From NCBI RefSeq assembly GCF_000236905.1, contig NC_016527.1, forward strand, positions 434,001 to 498,000: a DNA stretch of 64,000 bases, given 5' to 3'. Both the position numbers and the translations under genes were made by a program. Every line of letters starts with the position of its first letter. The first letter of the stretch is position 1. Under the pieces are notes generated by a model that was not told where the DNA came from, did not search any database, and saw only the letters and a program-made list of their open reading frames with translations. The DNA is from Tetrapisispora phaffii CBS 4417. Its lineage: Eukaryota; Ascomycota; Saccharomycetes; Saccharomycetales; Saccharomycetaceae. This document shows, in pieces, positions 33,276 through 44,900 of the stretch.

Positions 33276-33486
33276 CACTATTTAACCGCACATTGATTTG
33301 TACGACCCTCTGCTTTTGTTTTTTCTTTTTTCGTTTTTGAAAATTATAGCGTTCTACGGTAATATTGTGCGTTTTTGCGATTCTGTTTTCTTTTTTGCAT
33401 GCACCTTTCGTGCCTAGGTTCTCATAACCATGAGTTATGTTATCTGTACGTTCATATATTACCGAGAGATATCAAATTATCCACAT

Positions 33487-33536
33487 TTGAAATATCTCTG
33501 AAACATATATCTATATATATTTCAGATATATTTCAA
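33487..33536. repeat. Imperfect inverted repeat, 17-base arms, near GAL4 start
   Basis: The arm TTGAAATATCTCTGAAA (33487-33503) pairs with TTTCAGATATATTTCAA (33520-33536) at 16 of 17 positions around a 16-base A/T loop. It lies 150-200 bp before the ATG, so it is core promoter or 5' leader. A TGAAACA (Ste12-type) heptamer is at 33499-33505. Confidence 0.8.
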
Positions 33537-33687
33537 CGTAGATGGTAATGACTTTCTATAAGTGACTTTGGTTAATAAGCGGAACCCTTCATCATTGGCT
33601 ATTGGAGAAAATAGTGAGTATATGCGTTTACAGCTATAAAAGAACCAAGAAAATTACATAACACCTGAAAAAACACACAAATTTGCA

Positions 33688-36669
33688 ATGCCTCGAATAC
33701 CTGGAGTTGTTGATCAAGCTTGTGATTCGTGTCGAATTAAGAAACTTAGATGTTCGAAAGAAAATCCAAAGTGTGCAAAATGTCTAAAGAATAAATGGGA
33801 GTGTTGTTATTCGCCCAGAAAGAGGAGATCTCCGTTAACAAGAGCTCATTTGACTGAAGTTGAAGATAGGTTATCGAAATTTGAACAGTTATTTTATGAA
33901 TTCTTTCCAAATATCAACTTGGACAATACTTTGAACTTAAATAATGCTACAGAAATGAAAAAAATTTTGCTGGATAATTCGGTGGATTTCATCAAAGATT
34001 TTAAAAATGTTAAAAAAACTGACGAAAGTGAAGATAATGATGGTCCTAATGCAGACGACTCTCACGATGAAAATGATGATAATGATAATGATAATGACAG
34101 ACCTAATGATGATATTGATGATAATGACACCCAACGTAATAATACTAAGAATATAAATGATACTATAAACGATAGTGTTGCAAAATGTAATAATAAAATG
34201 AAAATGTACACATATAATAATAGTTATGATGATGATGATAATAATAATAATAAAAGAGCAAGAGATACTTCTAACTCTTCGCCAGCTTTTGAAATAAATG
34301 GATATGGGAAGAAGAAAAATAAAATGGTAACAGTTAAGAAAGAACCATCTATTAAAGACTCTAATAAGATATTGGATTCTAATTCAATAATATATGAAGA
34401 TTATTCCATTCTGGAAAAAAATACACCAAATGATCATTTGAGAGGCTTTGACTGGTCCGAAGATATTTCGGTAAAACCAGCAGATGATCCTATAGCATTT
34501 TTGCTTGCAGATGTTAATAATTGTGGATTTTTTGGTACTTCTTCTCAATATTCGTTGTTAAGAAGTATAATAGAAAGCAAAAATATAAACATAAACAAAC
34601 TATTTAATGTTAATGTTTGTCAAACAAAAAAATATACAGGGCCAAAACCTCTAACTACTAAAAATGCACTGACTTCAAGAAATGTAACAGCTGAGTATCT
34701 AGACTCATATTTTTCAAACTTCCATGTTCACTTCCCAATAGTGTCGAAGGAATCGATGATGTCTATCTATAATAATGAATTTGATGTAACCGATAAAGAT
34801 GAATGGCAAGCTTTATTTAATGCAATATTGGCAATAGGGTCATGGTGTATTAATGGGGATTCAGTAGATATTGACTATTTCTATTATCAAAATGCAATTC
34901 TAAAATTAAAGAATACCATTTTTACATCAGGCTCTTTTACTCTAGTGATAAATTTTTACTTATTATCCAAGTATGCACAATTAAAAATGAAATTTAACAC
35001 ATCTTATGTGTTTATTGGGCATGCTGTAAGTTTAGCTCTTTCTTTAGGTTTAAATAAAGAGATATCAGAAAAAGTAAAGGATTCGGGTACAAAAGAACAA
35101 AGAAGAAGAATTTGGTGGTTAATTTATATTCAAGAATTCCAATTATCATTATTATTAGATAGACCTACTCAACTTGGACATTGTGAAACCAATGTTTTCA
35201 ACATTTCTTTGCCATCATCTCTAGATAATTCACTCCAACATACAACACATCCGACAATGTATATATTGTGTATTGAAGAAACAAGATTAGTAAAAACGTT
35301 TTTGAGAAGGGGGGATAATAGTAACAAAACATATCATGATATTACAAGTTCAAAGTGTTTACAAGTCTGTGATGAGATTGAAAAATGGGCCAAAAATAGA
35401 CCAAAGTACTTACAAACAGATATATCAGCATCGGCATTAGCAAATTATCTACAAGAATATCCTTGGTTAGCGTTTACAAGATTTTTATTGATGTGGCAAA
35501 AGGAATACCTCATTATTTTTATTCTACAGCAATTCTTTTCAACAAAGAAGAATAAAATATCTGAAAGTGATGATAACAAATATGAAATTCAAAAATGTGT
35601 TACGCTATTATTTGATACACTTCAAAGAATAATCATGTCAGTTAATAACTTTATCAATAACCATCCCATAAATGCTTTATTTGCATGGTATTGTTCATTT
35701 TATTTATCCAATGCTGCAATTGTGTTAATATCATTTTGTATTCATAATCCAACTTCCACATACAAAAGCAATTTAATGATTAGTTTAAAAACTGTCATTG
35801 AAGTGTATGAGAAGTTACAGAAAGAGAAATTAATAGACTGTGAGCCATTTATTAAAATCATCACTGTGATTTATAAAGATGATATAAATGCGAGTGTAGG
35901 AACACCTGTTACGGAATCTCTACCTGTTGAGTTGGAAGATCTGAGATCAAATCTATCCAGGGAACAGCAAAAGATAGTTGCTACTCCTCAGATGTTCCCG
36001 TTTGATGCTTCAGTAACATTCCCAAAATCTGTATCTGTTCCGAGTGCAGATTTTAATAAATCAAATAGTTTCATGGATCTAATGAAGCTATTATCAAATG
36101 ATGGAAATTATAATGGTAATACTAATAATACTACACTTTTTCGCCAAGGTCCCCAAAGTAATTTTAATTTGACACCAAAATTTTCCAATCCTCATATGCA
36201 ACAATTCCCTATTCAATTTTCACCACTTCTTCAACAATTTCCTACTCAATCTCAGTTTCAATTTCAAATGCCATATCAATTACCATCACAGAATCTATCT
36301 GAGGCAGTTCATTCTTTAAATCAGAAATCTATTACATCTCAGCAGAAACAATATCAATCTATTGAGCAACCTATAATTCAAAGTGCTACACTATTGCCAA
36401 ATCAAAATATCCAAACGCAAAATACGCAATCATTGGTACCAGCATCACCTCAATTTCTCAATTCAATGGACCTTAATCAAGTTTACCTAAATGGTTCATA
36501 TAATGCAAATACAAACAATGCATCATCAGAAAATATTGTAAATGGTGCTTTGAAAAAGGAAGACTTAGCTAAGCTTAACGATCAAACAGCACTGAATGCA
36601 TTTAATTTGCAGCCAATGTTCAATACCACGACTATGGATGATGTATATAATTATCTTTTTGATGATTAA
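33688..36669 (+). CDS. GAL4: Galactose-pathway transcription activator Gal4
   Basis: Zn2Cys6 activator of the GAL genes. The 993-residue product has the binuclear zinc cluster with cysteines 12, 15, 22, 29, 32 and 39, then the linker and dimerisation region ([22 protein letters not shown]), all very close to S. cerevisiae Gal4. A long Asp/Asn-rich low-complexity insert (about 115-190) follows. The conserved middle fungal-specific factor domain includes EQRRRIWW and HGFDWSE-like motifs. The Gln/Asn-rich C-terminal part ends in [16 protein letters not shown], the activation and Gal80-binding peptide. The protein stops right after LFDD, lacking the short tail present in S. cerevisiae. Position matches YPL248C. 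Confidence 0.96.
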   Translation: MPRIPGVVDQACDSCRIKKLRCSKENPKCAKCLKNKWECCYSPRKRRSPLTRAHLTEVEDRLSKFEQLFYEFFPNINLDNTLNLNNATEMKKILLDNSVDFIKDFKNVKKTDESEDNDGPNADDSHDENDDNDNDNDRPNDDIDDNDTQRNNTKNINDTINDSVAKCNNKMKMYTYNNSYDDDDNNNNKRARDTSNSSPAFEINGYGKKKNKMVTVKKEPSIKDSNKILDSNSIIYEDYSILEKNTPNDHLRGFDWSEDISVKPADDPIAFLLADVNNCGFFGTSSQYSLLRSIIESKNININKLFNVNVCQTKKYTGPKPLTTKNALTSRNVTAEYLDSYFSNFHVHFPIVSKESMMSIYNNEFDVTDKDEWQALFNAILAIGSWCINGDSVDIDYFYYQNAILKLKNTIFTSGSFTLVINFYLLSKYAQLKMKFNTSYVFIGHAVSLALSLGLNKEISEKVKDSGTKEQRRRIWWLIYIQEFQLSLLLDRPTQLGHCETNVFNISLPSSLDNSLQHTTHPTMYILCIEETRLVKTFLRRGDNSNKTYHDITSSKCLQVCDEIEKWAKNRPKYLQTDISASALANYLQEYPWLAFTRFLLMWQKEYLIIFILQQFFSTKKNKISESDDNKYEIQKCVTLLFDTLQRIIMSVNNFINNHPINALFAWYCSFYLSNAAIVLISFCIHNPTSTYKSNLMISLKTVIEVYEKLQKEKLIDCEPFIKIITVIYKDDINASVGTPVTESLPVELEDLRSNLSREQQKIVATPQMFPFDASVTFPKSVSVPSADFNKSNSFMDLMKLLSNDGNYNGNTNNTTLFRQGPQSNFNLTPKFSNPHMQQFPIQFSPLLQQFPTQSQFQFQMPYQLPSQNLSEAVHSLNQKSITSQQKQYQSIEQPIIQSATLLPNQNIQTQNTQSLVPASPQFLNSMDLNQVYLNGSYNANTNNASSENIVNGALKKEDLAKLNDQTALNAFNLQPMFNTTTMDDVYNYLFDD

Positions 36670-37335
36670 GAAGTCATACCTCAGAATCTAAAAGAAGATA
36701 AAGGAAATTATTATATTAAAGAAAATGTATATAGTCAAGAAGAACGTAGATAAAGGTGTCCCTTATTTATAATGATATGTAATATAATTATAATTGTATC
36801 TTTTAATAGTTTTTATATTTAGTCACACCTCAGCTGTATAACTAACAAACAAAATAATAATATATTAAAATCTTTTATCATTTTACTAAAAAAAGATTCA
36901 TATAACTCCTAATGGCTGTCTGACACGTATATGTTACTTTTCAATTATTTATTTAAAAGTATATTATTAATATAAGTATCGTTGACATATATAGCTTATA
37001 CCATTGAATTATTTATGTCATAGTCTATTATCTCTGACTTTTAAGGACTTTATTTTTATCAATCACCTATCGGGGCAATCATATCTTCAGCCATTCACAA
37101 TTAAGAATATCTCGGATTCACTAAATTTTAAAAAAGGAAATACATAGATTTCGTTTGAAAAACCTGTTAACACACCCTTTAATAGGAAACAATAGGGTTC
37201 ATTATCTATATATAAGTAGAAGAGTAATTATTACACTAGAGTAGGTAATTTTTATTTAACTGAAGTATATACTGGCTGAGGCAAAAATTTATTTCCATTA
37301 TACCAATTTGTTAAACTGCTGCTCCAGTAAACGAT
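36670..37335. other. Spacer between GAL4 and GYP5
   Basis: About 670 bp, A/T-rich, with GAL4 terminator and GYP5 promoter. A TATATATAAG box is near 37207. No further gene is visible. Confidence 0.6.
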
Positions 37336-40155
37336 ATGAGTGAATCTATTAAGGGAGAAGACAAGAAACTTCATTTTGAAAATACGGATCAAGATAGGAT
37401 GGAACTTGACCATGAAGATATACAAACTGACACCAATTCATTAGTAAAAGAGACAATAGATGCTCAGGTGTCTGAATATGAAGATTTTGGCGATGCTAAT
37501 GATTCTATTATAGATCAGAATGACGTAAAAACCAACCAGGGCGAGGTTCAGAAAGACACTAATCGGCCAGAAAACAAACTTGTCGATGATGTTAATCAAA
37601 GTCTATCTAATATGAAGACTAATGATAACCAAAGTATAAACACTATAGGAAATGAGGCATTTAAAGAAATTCTAAAGAGCTCAGATGAAGGAGATCAGTT
37701 GCCAAACGATGACGGTGTCAATCTAAATGAGGAACCAGATAAAGTTCTGATGGCAGGAGACTACATTACTGATAATATTGGAGGAGAAAGCTTAGAAGAG
37801 GATCACGAATCAAATTTGGCAAACATTAAAAATGAGGAAACTCCAAATGCAACGATATTAGATGTTAATAGAGAAGAACATTTTAACGAAGAACTCGAAA
37901 AAGAAGATTCTAACCTTTTAGCAATTGAGATTAACAATCAGCATGCTTTTCATGATATCCAAGATAATGATTCAATTAATACTAAAGGAGAAAATAACGC
38001 AGGAGATGACATCAATACTAACTTATCACTAACAGCAACTCCAGAAAAAGATGATGTCGAATATTCAAACCAAGAAAACCAAACTACTAACCTTACACCA
38101 CAACTGCCACCTAGAAAAGGATCTATGAGTCTAGACTCATCAAATTTAACAAAAGTAGCACCAGGTCCAAGTTCACCACCCCTACCATCTAGAAATAGAG
38201 TGGCAGTTCCCGTGAGCAATAATGTGGGAATAAAAAATGCAGTTCATAATGTACCTCCAACATTAGAGACTGAAATGCAAAGTGAAGCCTTTAGAAAAAA
38301 TTTAGGTTTTACGAACGCAGACGTAATCCCGCCTAAGTTACCATCAAGGAACCATTCTAAAAACACATCTATTATAAGCTCTGCAGCTGAGATTAATTTA
38401 ATAGTAGACAGATTTAGAAAAACTAGTCATAATTTCCAAAACGAGAACGATGTGTCAAAGGAAAATTTAAAGGAAGGTAGGTGTATATTGAGATCCTCAT
38501 ATAGCACCCTTGTCGAAAGATTAGTATCAGATTCCACTGCTACGAATAATGAATTAGCTTCTAAAACAGAATCCGAAAAGAGTGATCAAGAGGAGAATAT
38601 CATGGAAATTGACTGGAACTTTTGGTCGGAAGTCGTAGATGATTTTTCTAAAGTGACTCGTGATGACCCTGATAAACTTGAAAAGATGATTACTGACGGT
38701 ATACCTCCCCAAATTAGAGGAATAATTTGGCAATTGATTTCTAATTCCAAATCAAAGGAATTCACAGAAATTTATTCTTCTCTCATAAATCTTGAATCGG
38801 TACACGAGGCAGCAATTCGTAGAGATATTAGAAGGACCAATTTTATACCTGAAGATAAAACTGAATCCTTGTTTAGTGTCATGAAAGCATACTCTCTATA
38901 TGATAAAGAAGTCGGATATACACAAGGCATGGCTTTTATTGTCGCCCCATTGCTTTTAAATTGCGAGTCGGAAGCTGATACCTTTGGTTTGTTAATACGT
39001 TTGATGAATAATTATGAATTAAGGGAGCTATTTTTACCAGGTATGCCCGGCCTTATGTTGATGTTATATCAGTTTGATAGGTTAATTGAAGAAAGCTCTC
39101 CTCAGCTATACAATTATTTAACTAGACAAAGTATCAGATCAACAATGTATGCCACTCAATGGTTTTTGACATTTTTTGCATACAGATTTCCACTGGGGTT
39201 TGTCATTAGAATATTCGATATTGTTTTCGTCGAGGGTATAGAAGCTATTTTAAAATTTGCTGTCATCTTAATGCTAAAGAATGAAGATCATATTCTTAGC
39301 TTAAAATTTGAACAGTTACTGGACTTTCTGAAAACTGAATTATTTCATTATTATTCATATGAATCGATTAATGAAAGAGCTGCTATGAGCACAAAAAATA
39401 ATAATAGTATAGATTCTAATAATTCTACTGATGATGTATATGATAGTGATAAAGCTGACGCTCAGTCGGTTGTACAAAATGAATTGAAAATGGTACCATC
39501 TTCTCATAGCACAATAAAGAGAACAGTTACAAAGACAATTCGTGATTCAGAATATGATACTGATTTATTTGTACACGACGCAATGAATGAAGTCCACATT
39601 ACTCCAATATCACTTCAAAGATATTCAAATGAATACAAAGATATTCACGAACTTGAACAACAAAAGGAACAACAGTACGAACATATGAGAATTAAAAATC
39701 ATCAATTACATCGAGAAGTAAAAAAATTGGAACATGACTATACGCAGCTAAATCGGGAACATGTTTCTATTGCAAATGAATTAATTAATAATAGACTAAA
39801 AAATGAAACCTTAATTGATGAGAATAATGATTTAAGATTAACTGTATTAACCCTTAAGAGGCAATTGGAAGAAGAAGTCCGCAAGCAGAGCCTACCAAAC
39901 CCAGATGCCGCCCTTCCAAATGATTTAAAATATGATTTAGAACAAGCTATGAATAGAAACAGAGAAGTCATGACCGAGAATATGAAGCTACAAGATAAAA
40001 TCGGTGATTTGGAAAATTATATCGAGAGACTAAAAGCCATCCGTTATCCTAAATCACCTTCAAAAGATTCCAATAGTAATCCGGTGGAGCCTGCCTCACC
40101 TCCATCTGGCGGATGGTCTGGCTTTAAAAAAGTTTTTGCCAAACCTACATCATAG
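37336..40155 (+). CDS. GYP5/GYL1: Rab GTPase-activating protein of the Gyp5/Gyl1 type
   Basis: TBC-domain GAP for exocytic Rabs (Ypt1/Sec4 in S. cerevisiae), acting at sites of polarised growth. The 939-residue product has a long acidic disordered N terminus (1-440) with proline-rich SH3-ligand motifs (PQLPPRKGS, SPPLPSRNRV). The TBC domain (about 450-680) has both catalytic fingers: arginine R500 in the I494-x-x-D497-x-x-R500 motif and glutamine Q530 in YTQG. The C-terminal coiled coil (about 760-900) precedes a short Ser/Pro tail. Because both fingers are intact it should be an active GAP, as Gyp5. It is upstream of RPL36 on the same strand, as in S. cerevisiae. Confidence 0.93.
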   Translation: MSESIKGEDKKLHFENTDQDRMELDHEDIQTDTNSLVKETIDAQVSEYEDFGDANDSIIDQNDVKTNQGEVQKDTNRPENKLVDDVNQSLSNMKTNDNQSINTIGNEAFKEILKSSDEGDQLPNDDGVNLNEEPDKVLMAGDYITDNIGGESLEEDHESNLANIKNEETPNATILDVNREEHFNEELEKEDSNLLAIEINNQHAFHDIQDNDSINTKGENNAGDDINTNLSLTATPEKDDVEYSNQENQTTNLTPQLPPRKGSMSLDSSNLTKVAPGPSSPPLPSRNRVAVPVSNNVGIKNAVHNVPPTLETEMQSEAFRKNLGFTNADVIPPKLPSRNHSKNTSIISSAAEINLIVDRFRKTSHNFQNENDVSKENLKEGRCILRSSYSTLVERLVSDSTATNNELASKTESEKSDQEENIMEIDWNFWSEVVDDFSKVTRDDPDKLEKMITDGIPPQIRGIIWQLISNSKSKEFTEIYSSLINLESVHEAAIRRDIRRTNFIPEDKTESLFSVMKAYSLYDKEVGYTQGMAFIVAPLLLNCESEADTFGLLIRLMNNYELRELFLPGMPGLMLMLYQFDRLIEESSPQLYNYLTRQSIRSTMYATQWFLTFFAYRFPLGFVIRIFDIVFVEGIEAILKFAVILMLKNEDHILSLKFEQLLDFLKTELFHYYSYESINERAAMSTKNNNSIDSNNSTDDVYDSDKADAQSVVQNELKMVPSSHSTIKRTVTKTIRDSEYDTDLFVHDAMNEVHITPISLQRYSNEYKDIHELEQQKEQQYEHMRIKNHQLHREVKKLEHDYTQLNREHVSIANELINNRLKNETLIDENNDLRLTVLTLKRQLEEEVRKQSLPNPDAALPNDLKYDLEQAMNRNREVMTENMKLQDKIGDLENYIERLKAIRYPKSPSKDSNSNPVEPASPPSGGWSGFKKVFAKPTS

Positions 40156-40794
40156 GTTTGAATATTAACACTCTTATTAGTCAATTTTATTTCAGATACA
40201 CTTATACACTTAAAATAACTACTAAATAAAAGATAATATTTAACCGCTTAGTATAATAAACTTTGAGACTTAATAATTTAGCAGTCACATATAAACAACA
40301 CCCATACATAATGCACAATTTAAAAGTTTTTTGAAGAATTAAAAAAAGTATTTTTCAGCTCTTTTCAGAAAAATTGCTTTACACAAAATTTTGTTCATAA
40401 AGCAACGGCTTTTGAAATTCTTTTTTGTAACGTGGAAGATTTTGGCCTCTGTCCGTCTAACATTTTATCTGCTGGAAGGAGAGTTTTGATTCTTCTAGGC
40501 GGAAACTTAATCTTCTAAAGTGAATTAATGACCGTGATGAGGCTGTCTTCAAAATTTTATATCTTTAACAAGTACAATCAATCTGAGGGCGATGAACTAC
40601 TAGTATTGTTTTTGTAGAATGTGAAGAATTATGTTTACTGCGAAATATTATTCAGCATAGTAAGTCGACAATATCAAAATTGTATGCATCTAATCCTATC
40701 TTTATAAGAAACGGTATGTTAAATTCTAATATATAACAAGTAACTTGGTTTTCTTGATACTTAAAACTCAATTAGTCTACATAACTGTACAAAA
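40156..40794. other. RPL36 promoter region
   Basis: About 640 bp between GYP5 and RPL36. It contains a Rap1 consensus site at 40298-40310 followed by T-rich tracts, the usual layout of a yeast ribosomal protein promoter. Confidence 0.75.
40298..40310 (+). promoter_or_regulatory. Rap1 binding site upstream of RPL36
   Basis: ACACCCATACATA matches 12 of 13 positions of the Rap1 consensus ACACCCATACATT. It lies about 485 bp before the RPL36 ATG. Rap1 recruits Fhl1/Ifh1 to ribosomal protein genes. Only one copy is seen, where two are common. Confidence 0.75.
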
Positions 40795-41759
40795 ATGGCT
40801 GTTAAAACTGGTATGTAAATAACCCAAAAGATGCCCAAATTCTAATAAAATACAAACACTTCCGGACCGAATTATGAATGAACTATGGATATTCGAATAT
40901 GAATACTTATATATTGAACACTTAGAAGAATAATATATCGATAACTAATATGACGAAACCTAGAGATAGAAAGGACTACTTCCCTCAGGAAGTGTAGATG
41001 GGGATAAAGACAACGATTTATATGCAGTAACTAGAAGTGATGACTAGAAGTAATGGTTTCAGTGCTACTCTCTTTGCATCTATGTTGTATTATAATCTTT
41101 ATCTCCCTTTCAAGTTAATTGAAGATGTAAATATGAATATCTCAAAATGTGGAATATGCAAGTACAAGTATCATAATATAATATCAGGGTATTGATTCTG
41201 AAGAAAGACATTGCATGAAAGATTAATTTTATTCTAAATGAATTATAACGATCTGTTAATATCACTTGGTTGAAAGCAACTTAAATTTTGTGTAGAAAAA
41301 TCATTACTTTACGATAATATTAATTGTTGAGATTCAGATGTGGTTCACAAGTGCTTTTATTTTATTTGAAGCAATTTGAAATAATAATCCAATATTTTGT
41401 AATTTTCATTTTACTAACAAAAATTTAATATTAAAATTATTTCCAAATTAATTTTTTAATTGTTTATTTTAGGTATTGCTGTTGGTTTAAACAAAGGTAA
41501 GAAGGTAACTTCTATGACCCCAGCTCCAAAGATCTCTTACAGAAAGGGTGCTGCTTCTAACAGAACTAAGTTCGTCAGATCCATCGTCAGAGAATTCGCT
41601 GGTTTAGCTCCATACGAAAGAAGATTAATGGATGTTATCAGAAACGTCGGTGAAAAGAGAGCCAGAAAGGTCGCTAAGAAGAGATTAGGTTCTTTCAAGA
41701 GAGCTAAGGCTAAGGTTGAAGAAATGACTAACATCATTGCTGCCTCCCGTCGTCACTAA
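40795..41759 (+). CDS. RPL36: Ribosomal protein eL36, two exons (40795-40810 and 41473-41759)
   Basis: 60S ribosomal protein eL36, 100 residues after splicing. Exon 1 encodes MAVKT plus the first base of codon 6 (16 bases), exactly the exon 1 length of S. cerevisiae RPL36A/B. Exon 2 continues with [22 protein letters not shown] and ends in IIAASRRH. Codons in exon 2 are those of highly expressed yeast genes. An open frame starting at 41460 crosses the 3' splice site and must not be read as the start. Neighbours (GYP5/GYL1 before, ICY after) match both S. cerevisiae copies. Confidence 0.97.
40811..41472 (+). other. RPL36: Spliceosomal intron of RPL36, 662 bases
   Basis: The 5' splice site is GTATGT at 40811-40816, the branch point TACTAAC at 41412-41418, and the 3' splice site TTTTAG at 41467-41472. 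The branch point is about 54 bases from the 3' end. All three signals equal the yeast consensus. I see no snoRNA inside. Confidence 0.96.
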
Positions 41760-44700
41760 GTTTAATTATGAAAACAAATTTTATTCCTTTAATTCTACAA
41801 TTAAAAGATCAATTTTTTTCTTATAATTAATGTTTCCATAAATAATATGTATTCTTATAATTACTAATAAAATACATTAATCAATACATCAAAAACAACA
41901 ACATGAAAGAAAGCTTAAGTTTCCTTTTATTTCCATTGTAAGAACTATATCTTGTTACAAGTATAAAATTTTCTTATAGTTACTTTAAACACTGACTCAA
42001 CTTATAGTCAACCAGTTAAAGGTGCATATGTATGCTGTTGTACGTGCAATGAGATATATATTGGATTTAGTTATCATAAAAAGTATTCTCCATTGTGAGC
42101 GATATTGTTCGAGTTTCAAGATGTGTGTCGTGCTTGCCCTTTAGGCAATCGTATTTAGGAAACGTGTTACCCTTCATTAGGAAATATATACTTCAAATCT
42201 GTAAATTACCAATTTATATATATATACCATTTGCCGACAATTGAACGGAAATAAGAACAAATGCATTTTAAAAAATGTTGAAATGTACGTAATTAAATGC
42301 AACTTCAAGAAACGTAACCAGCAGTATCCTCTCAATGTTATAGTAATATATGACAACTGTATCTCAATTTCTGTTAACTGAATATTTTATTCCATTAACA
42401 GAACGTCAATTACGAACAGATGTATAATCGAGGAACGCTAATCCGGGACAACAAGCTGCACTACGTCTTATGAACCATTTATGCTACCTATAACTTCTTG
42501 CGTGACTACAACAATCATCATATGTTTGATCTTGACCCCACTAACAATACAAAACTGTATAAAAATATCTATGTTGCTAGTAGTAATTGAACGAAAAAAC
42601 ATATGATCTAAACTGGGAAACCGAGCAACCACATGATAACGAAAAGAGAGACTTAAACAGAGATAACATTATTATCTGTTTACATTGATACGAAATATAT
42701 TCATTGCGCTATTAACTGGGTGTATGGTTGCAAAAATGTGTCCGTGAATAATATTCCCGAATATCCGTTACGTGAATGCGTTGTCAGGTTATTTTGAGCG
42801 GGCGGAGAAAATTTACGGAACAATTTCGGGGCAACCCGCCTTCATTAACGCCTCCGCACTTTTCTCTCTTCTGTACTTGTTGGAAAGAAAAAGCACCGCA
42901 AAGAAACAAGCGCTCCGTCATCTTCGTTTGTGTTCATTTTTCCACATCACATTCACACCCCCATAACTATGGCTTGTTCTGCGGCAGTTGTTTTCATATC
43001 AGGTTACTTAAAATAGCATAGTACATAGTTCCAGACTTGATGAAGGACCCGGCCAGGTTGATCTTTATAGCGCGCTGTTCATTTCTATACACATGTGTAC
43101 AAAATGTATAATGTGGATGAAAGCGTTACCAAAACACCCAAAATATATGTAAATAGAGAGTAAGAGAGGACACATACAGTGAATTCGTCATCAGACCAGA
43201 TTATATCACGAGCCTTTTTCCCTTACTCGTGATTTTTAATAGAATGCTCCTGATTTAATTAGTCTACAAAGAACAAAGTTTACGTATAACATGCATACAC
43301 ATGTGTGATCATAAGATAAATGCTATTATTTTCGCATCTTCACTAAACGATAAATAAACAATTGTCCCTAACTGCAATCATGTTTTGTAACTGTAATCGC
43401 ATGCTTACCTTACTAATAAATTCTTGTGAGTGATGCCAAAATGAAAACAAAAGAACAAACACCAACAGAATACAATCATTAATCTAATCTAATCTGGCTG
43501 GTAAATAGTCGATCAACAAGAACAAAGGTGTTAATTAGGTATTTGTTAAAAATAACGTATGACAATTTTTGCGGATAATCATAAGCGGCATTGCTTCGTA
43601 ATAGCCAAAACCAAAAAAAACTCAAAAAGGAAAAAAGAGAAATTGCTAGAAGTTGATAGAAAGAAACCATGTGAATGCATACATGCCACATGTCGAAAAA
43701 GTCCCCTACACATGGTTGGATTAATCAAATAATTTACAGACAAACTGCAGTACAAATAACGCAACGAGTTTCTCTTTCCTTCAGTTGAACCACATGGGAA
43801 AAAAAGGAAATGTTTGCATTGCACATGATTTGATTTTAGTAATGTTAAATATCATGAAGTTTACTATTTTTTGGTTCCAATCCACACATGTCTGTGCGTG
43901 ATATTCGTAGCTGAATAATGGAAATAATGAAAATATCACTTCCTCTCCTCCGCTCACGCACTCACGCACTCGCTCTTCCCTCCCTTTCATCAGTATTTTC
44001 TCTGTACAACGAAAGACTCATCATCATGTTTTCAATAAATTTCCATTTTTAATTACTAACAGTGTCTTTCAATGCTGCACTACCGGTTCCATGATCTTCA
44101 TCAAGTTTCCATTTTTGATTCTTAATTGTGTTTGAAACTTTCTAGACACTTCCACTGCCACTGTGGTGCATTGTCTGTGTATTTGCATCGGTTACTCATC
44201 TCATCACGCAAATTTTACGAAAAAAGTGTGGATCGAACATTTTAATATCACGCAACTTAGATTCTCGTGGAGGAGAGAGAGATTTTTTTCTGCACCGTGG
44301 GGGGGGGGGTGAGTCAAATAGAAACGACCACACGCATGCGCATATGCCCTGGTAATATTTTGTTGAAACCGTGCTTTTACATATGTGATTTTTGGTTGGG
44401 TGTATAATTCAGATGTAGGTAGGTCATTGATCCTAATCGTGGTGGTTGTGGTTGCGATTGTGGTGGAGGTGAGTCTATGATCCTGTATTATCTTTAATGT
44501 TGACAAAGCATTTTTGATCAGAGTTAAAAAAAGATAGTAGTAGACCTGGAGGGTAGGTGGTGTGTATATACTATTACATTAAGAAAATATTAGTCAGTCC
44601 AAATTATGCTAATTGTTGTTATTGTTTCCAATTGAGTTACAAGGACAAATTGGGCATTTTAAACATCTTCAATTGATATCTAAATTAATATATAAAGTAT

Positions 44701-44900
44701 CGTAATATTGATGTTTTTAATAATTGTGGGAATCATGTTTTTGTATTCTTGCTCTTCTTAATTCATTCCATCTTATTTAGTGGTTATACTATATTCAAAC
44801 TTATAAGCAACCAACAATTTAAACAAGATTATATATCAACACGATATTATTATTGTTTCCGCTACATTTTCTAAGTGAAAAACATATACATATTAACAAC
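41760..44900. other. 3.1 kb gene-free stretch upstream of the ICY gene
   Basis: No convincing gene. It contains a Gcn4-type TGACTCA at 41993-41999, a more GC-rich block at about 42770-42970 with a small CGGG-GCAA-CCCG hairpin (42827-42838), and two copies of ATACACATGTGT near 43.1 and 43.3 kb. It also has a run of 11 G (44299-44309) abutting a TGAGTCA. Open frames at 43479-43990 (minus) and 44204-44506 (minus) lack homology and normal codon use. Confidence 0.65.
44310..44316. promoter_or_regulatory. Gcn4-type site upstream of the ICY gene
   Basis: TGAGTCA, the exact Gcn4 heptamer, about 585 bp before the ICY start and directly after a run of 11 G residues. A second exact copy (TGACTCA, 41993-41999) is 2.9 kb upstream. 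ICY genes respond to amino acid limitation in S. cerevisiae, as I recall. Confidence 0.5.

Larger units (their letters stand above)
32602..33687. other. Divergent spacer of SGS1 and GAL4, with GC-rich island
   Basis: A 1.09 kb spacer unlike the rest of the window. The left 250 bp are A/T-rich (SGS1 promoter). From about 32880 to 33300 the base composition is much richer in G+C and open frames run on both strands. After that it returns to A/T-rich sequence with an inverted repeat before GAL4. A Reb1-type site, TG-rich tract, Mig1-like core and a 20-bp palindrome fall inside. Confidence 0.8.

Noticed and set aside
33016..33285. Open frames of 89-102 codons on both strands in the SGS1/GAL4 spacer
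   Set aside because: Four frames are open at once because the block is GC-rich. None resembles a known protein or has yeast codon bias, so I treat the block as non-coding.
41460..41472. RPL36 start inferred within the intron end
   Set aside because: The frame opens before the 3' splice site; the true start is in exon 1 at 40795.
43479..43990. Minus-strand open frames of 69-81 codons
   Set aside because: Overlapping frames, Phe/Ser-rich composition and no homology; they look like random open frames.
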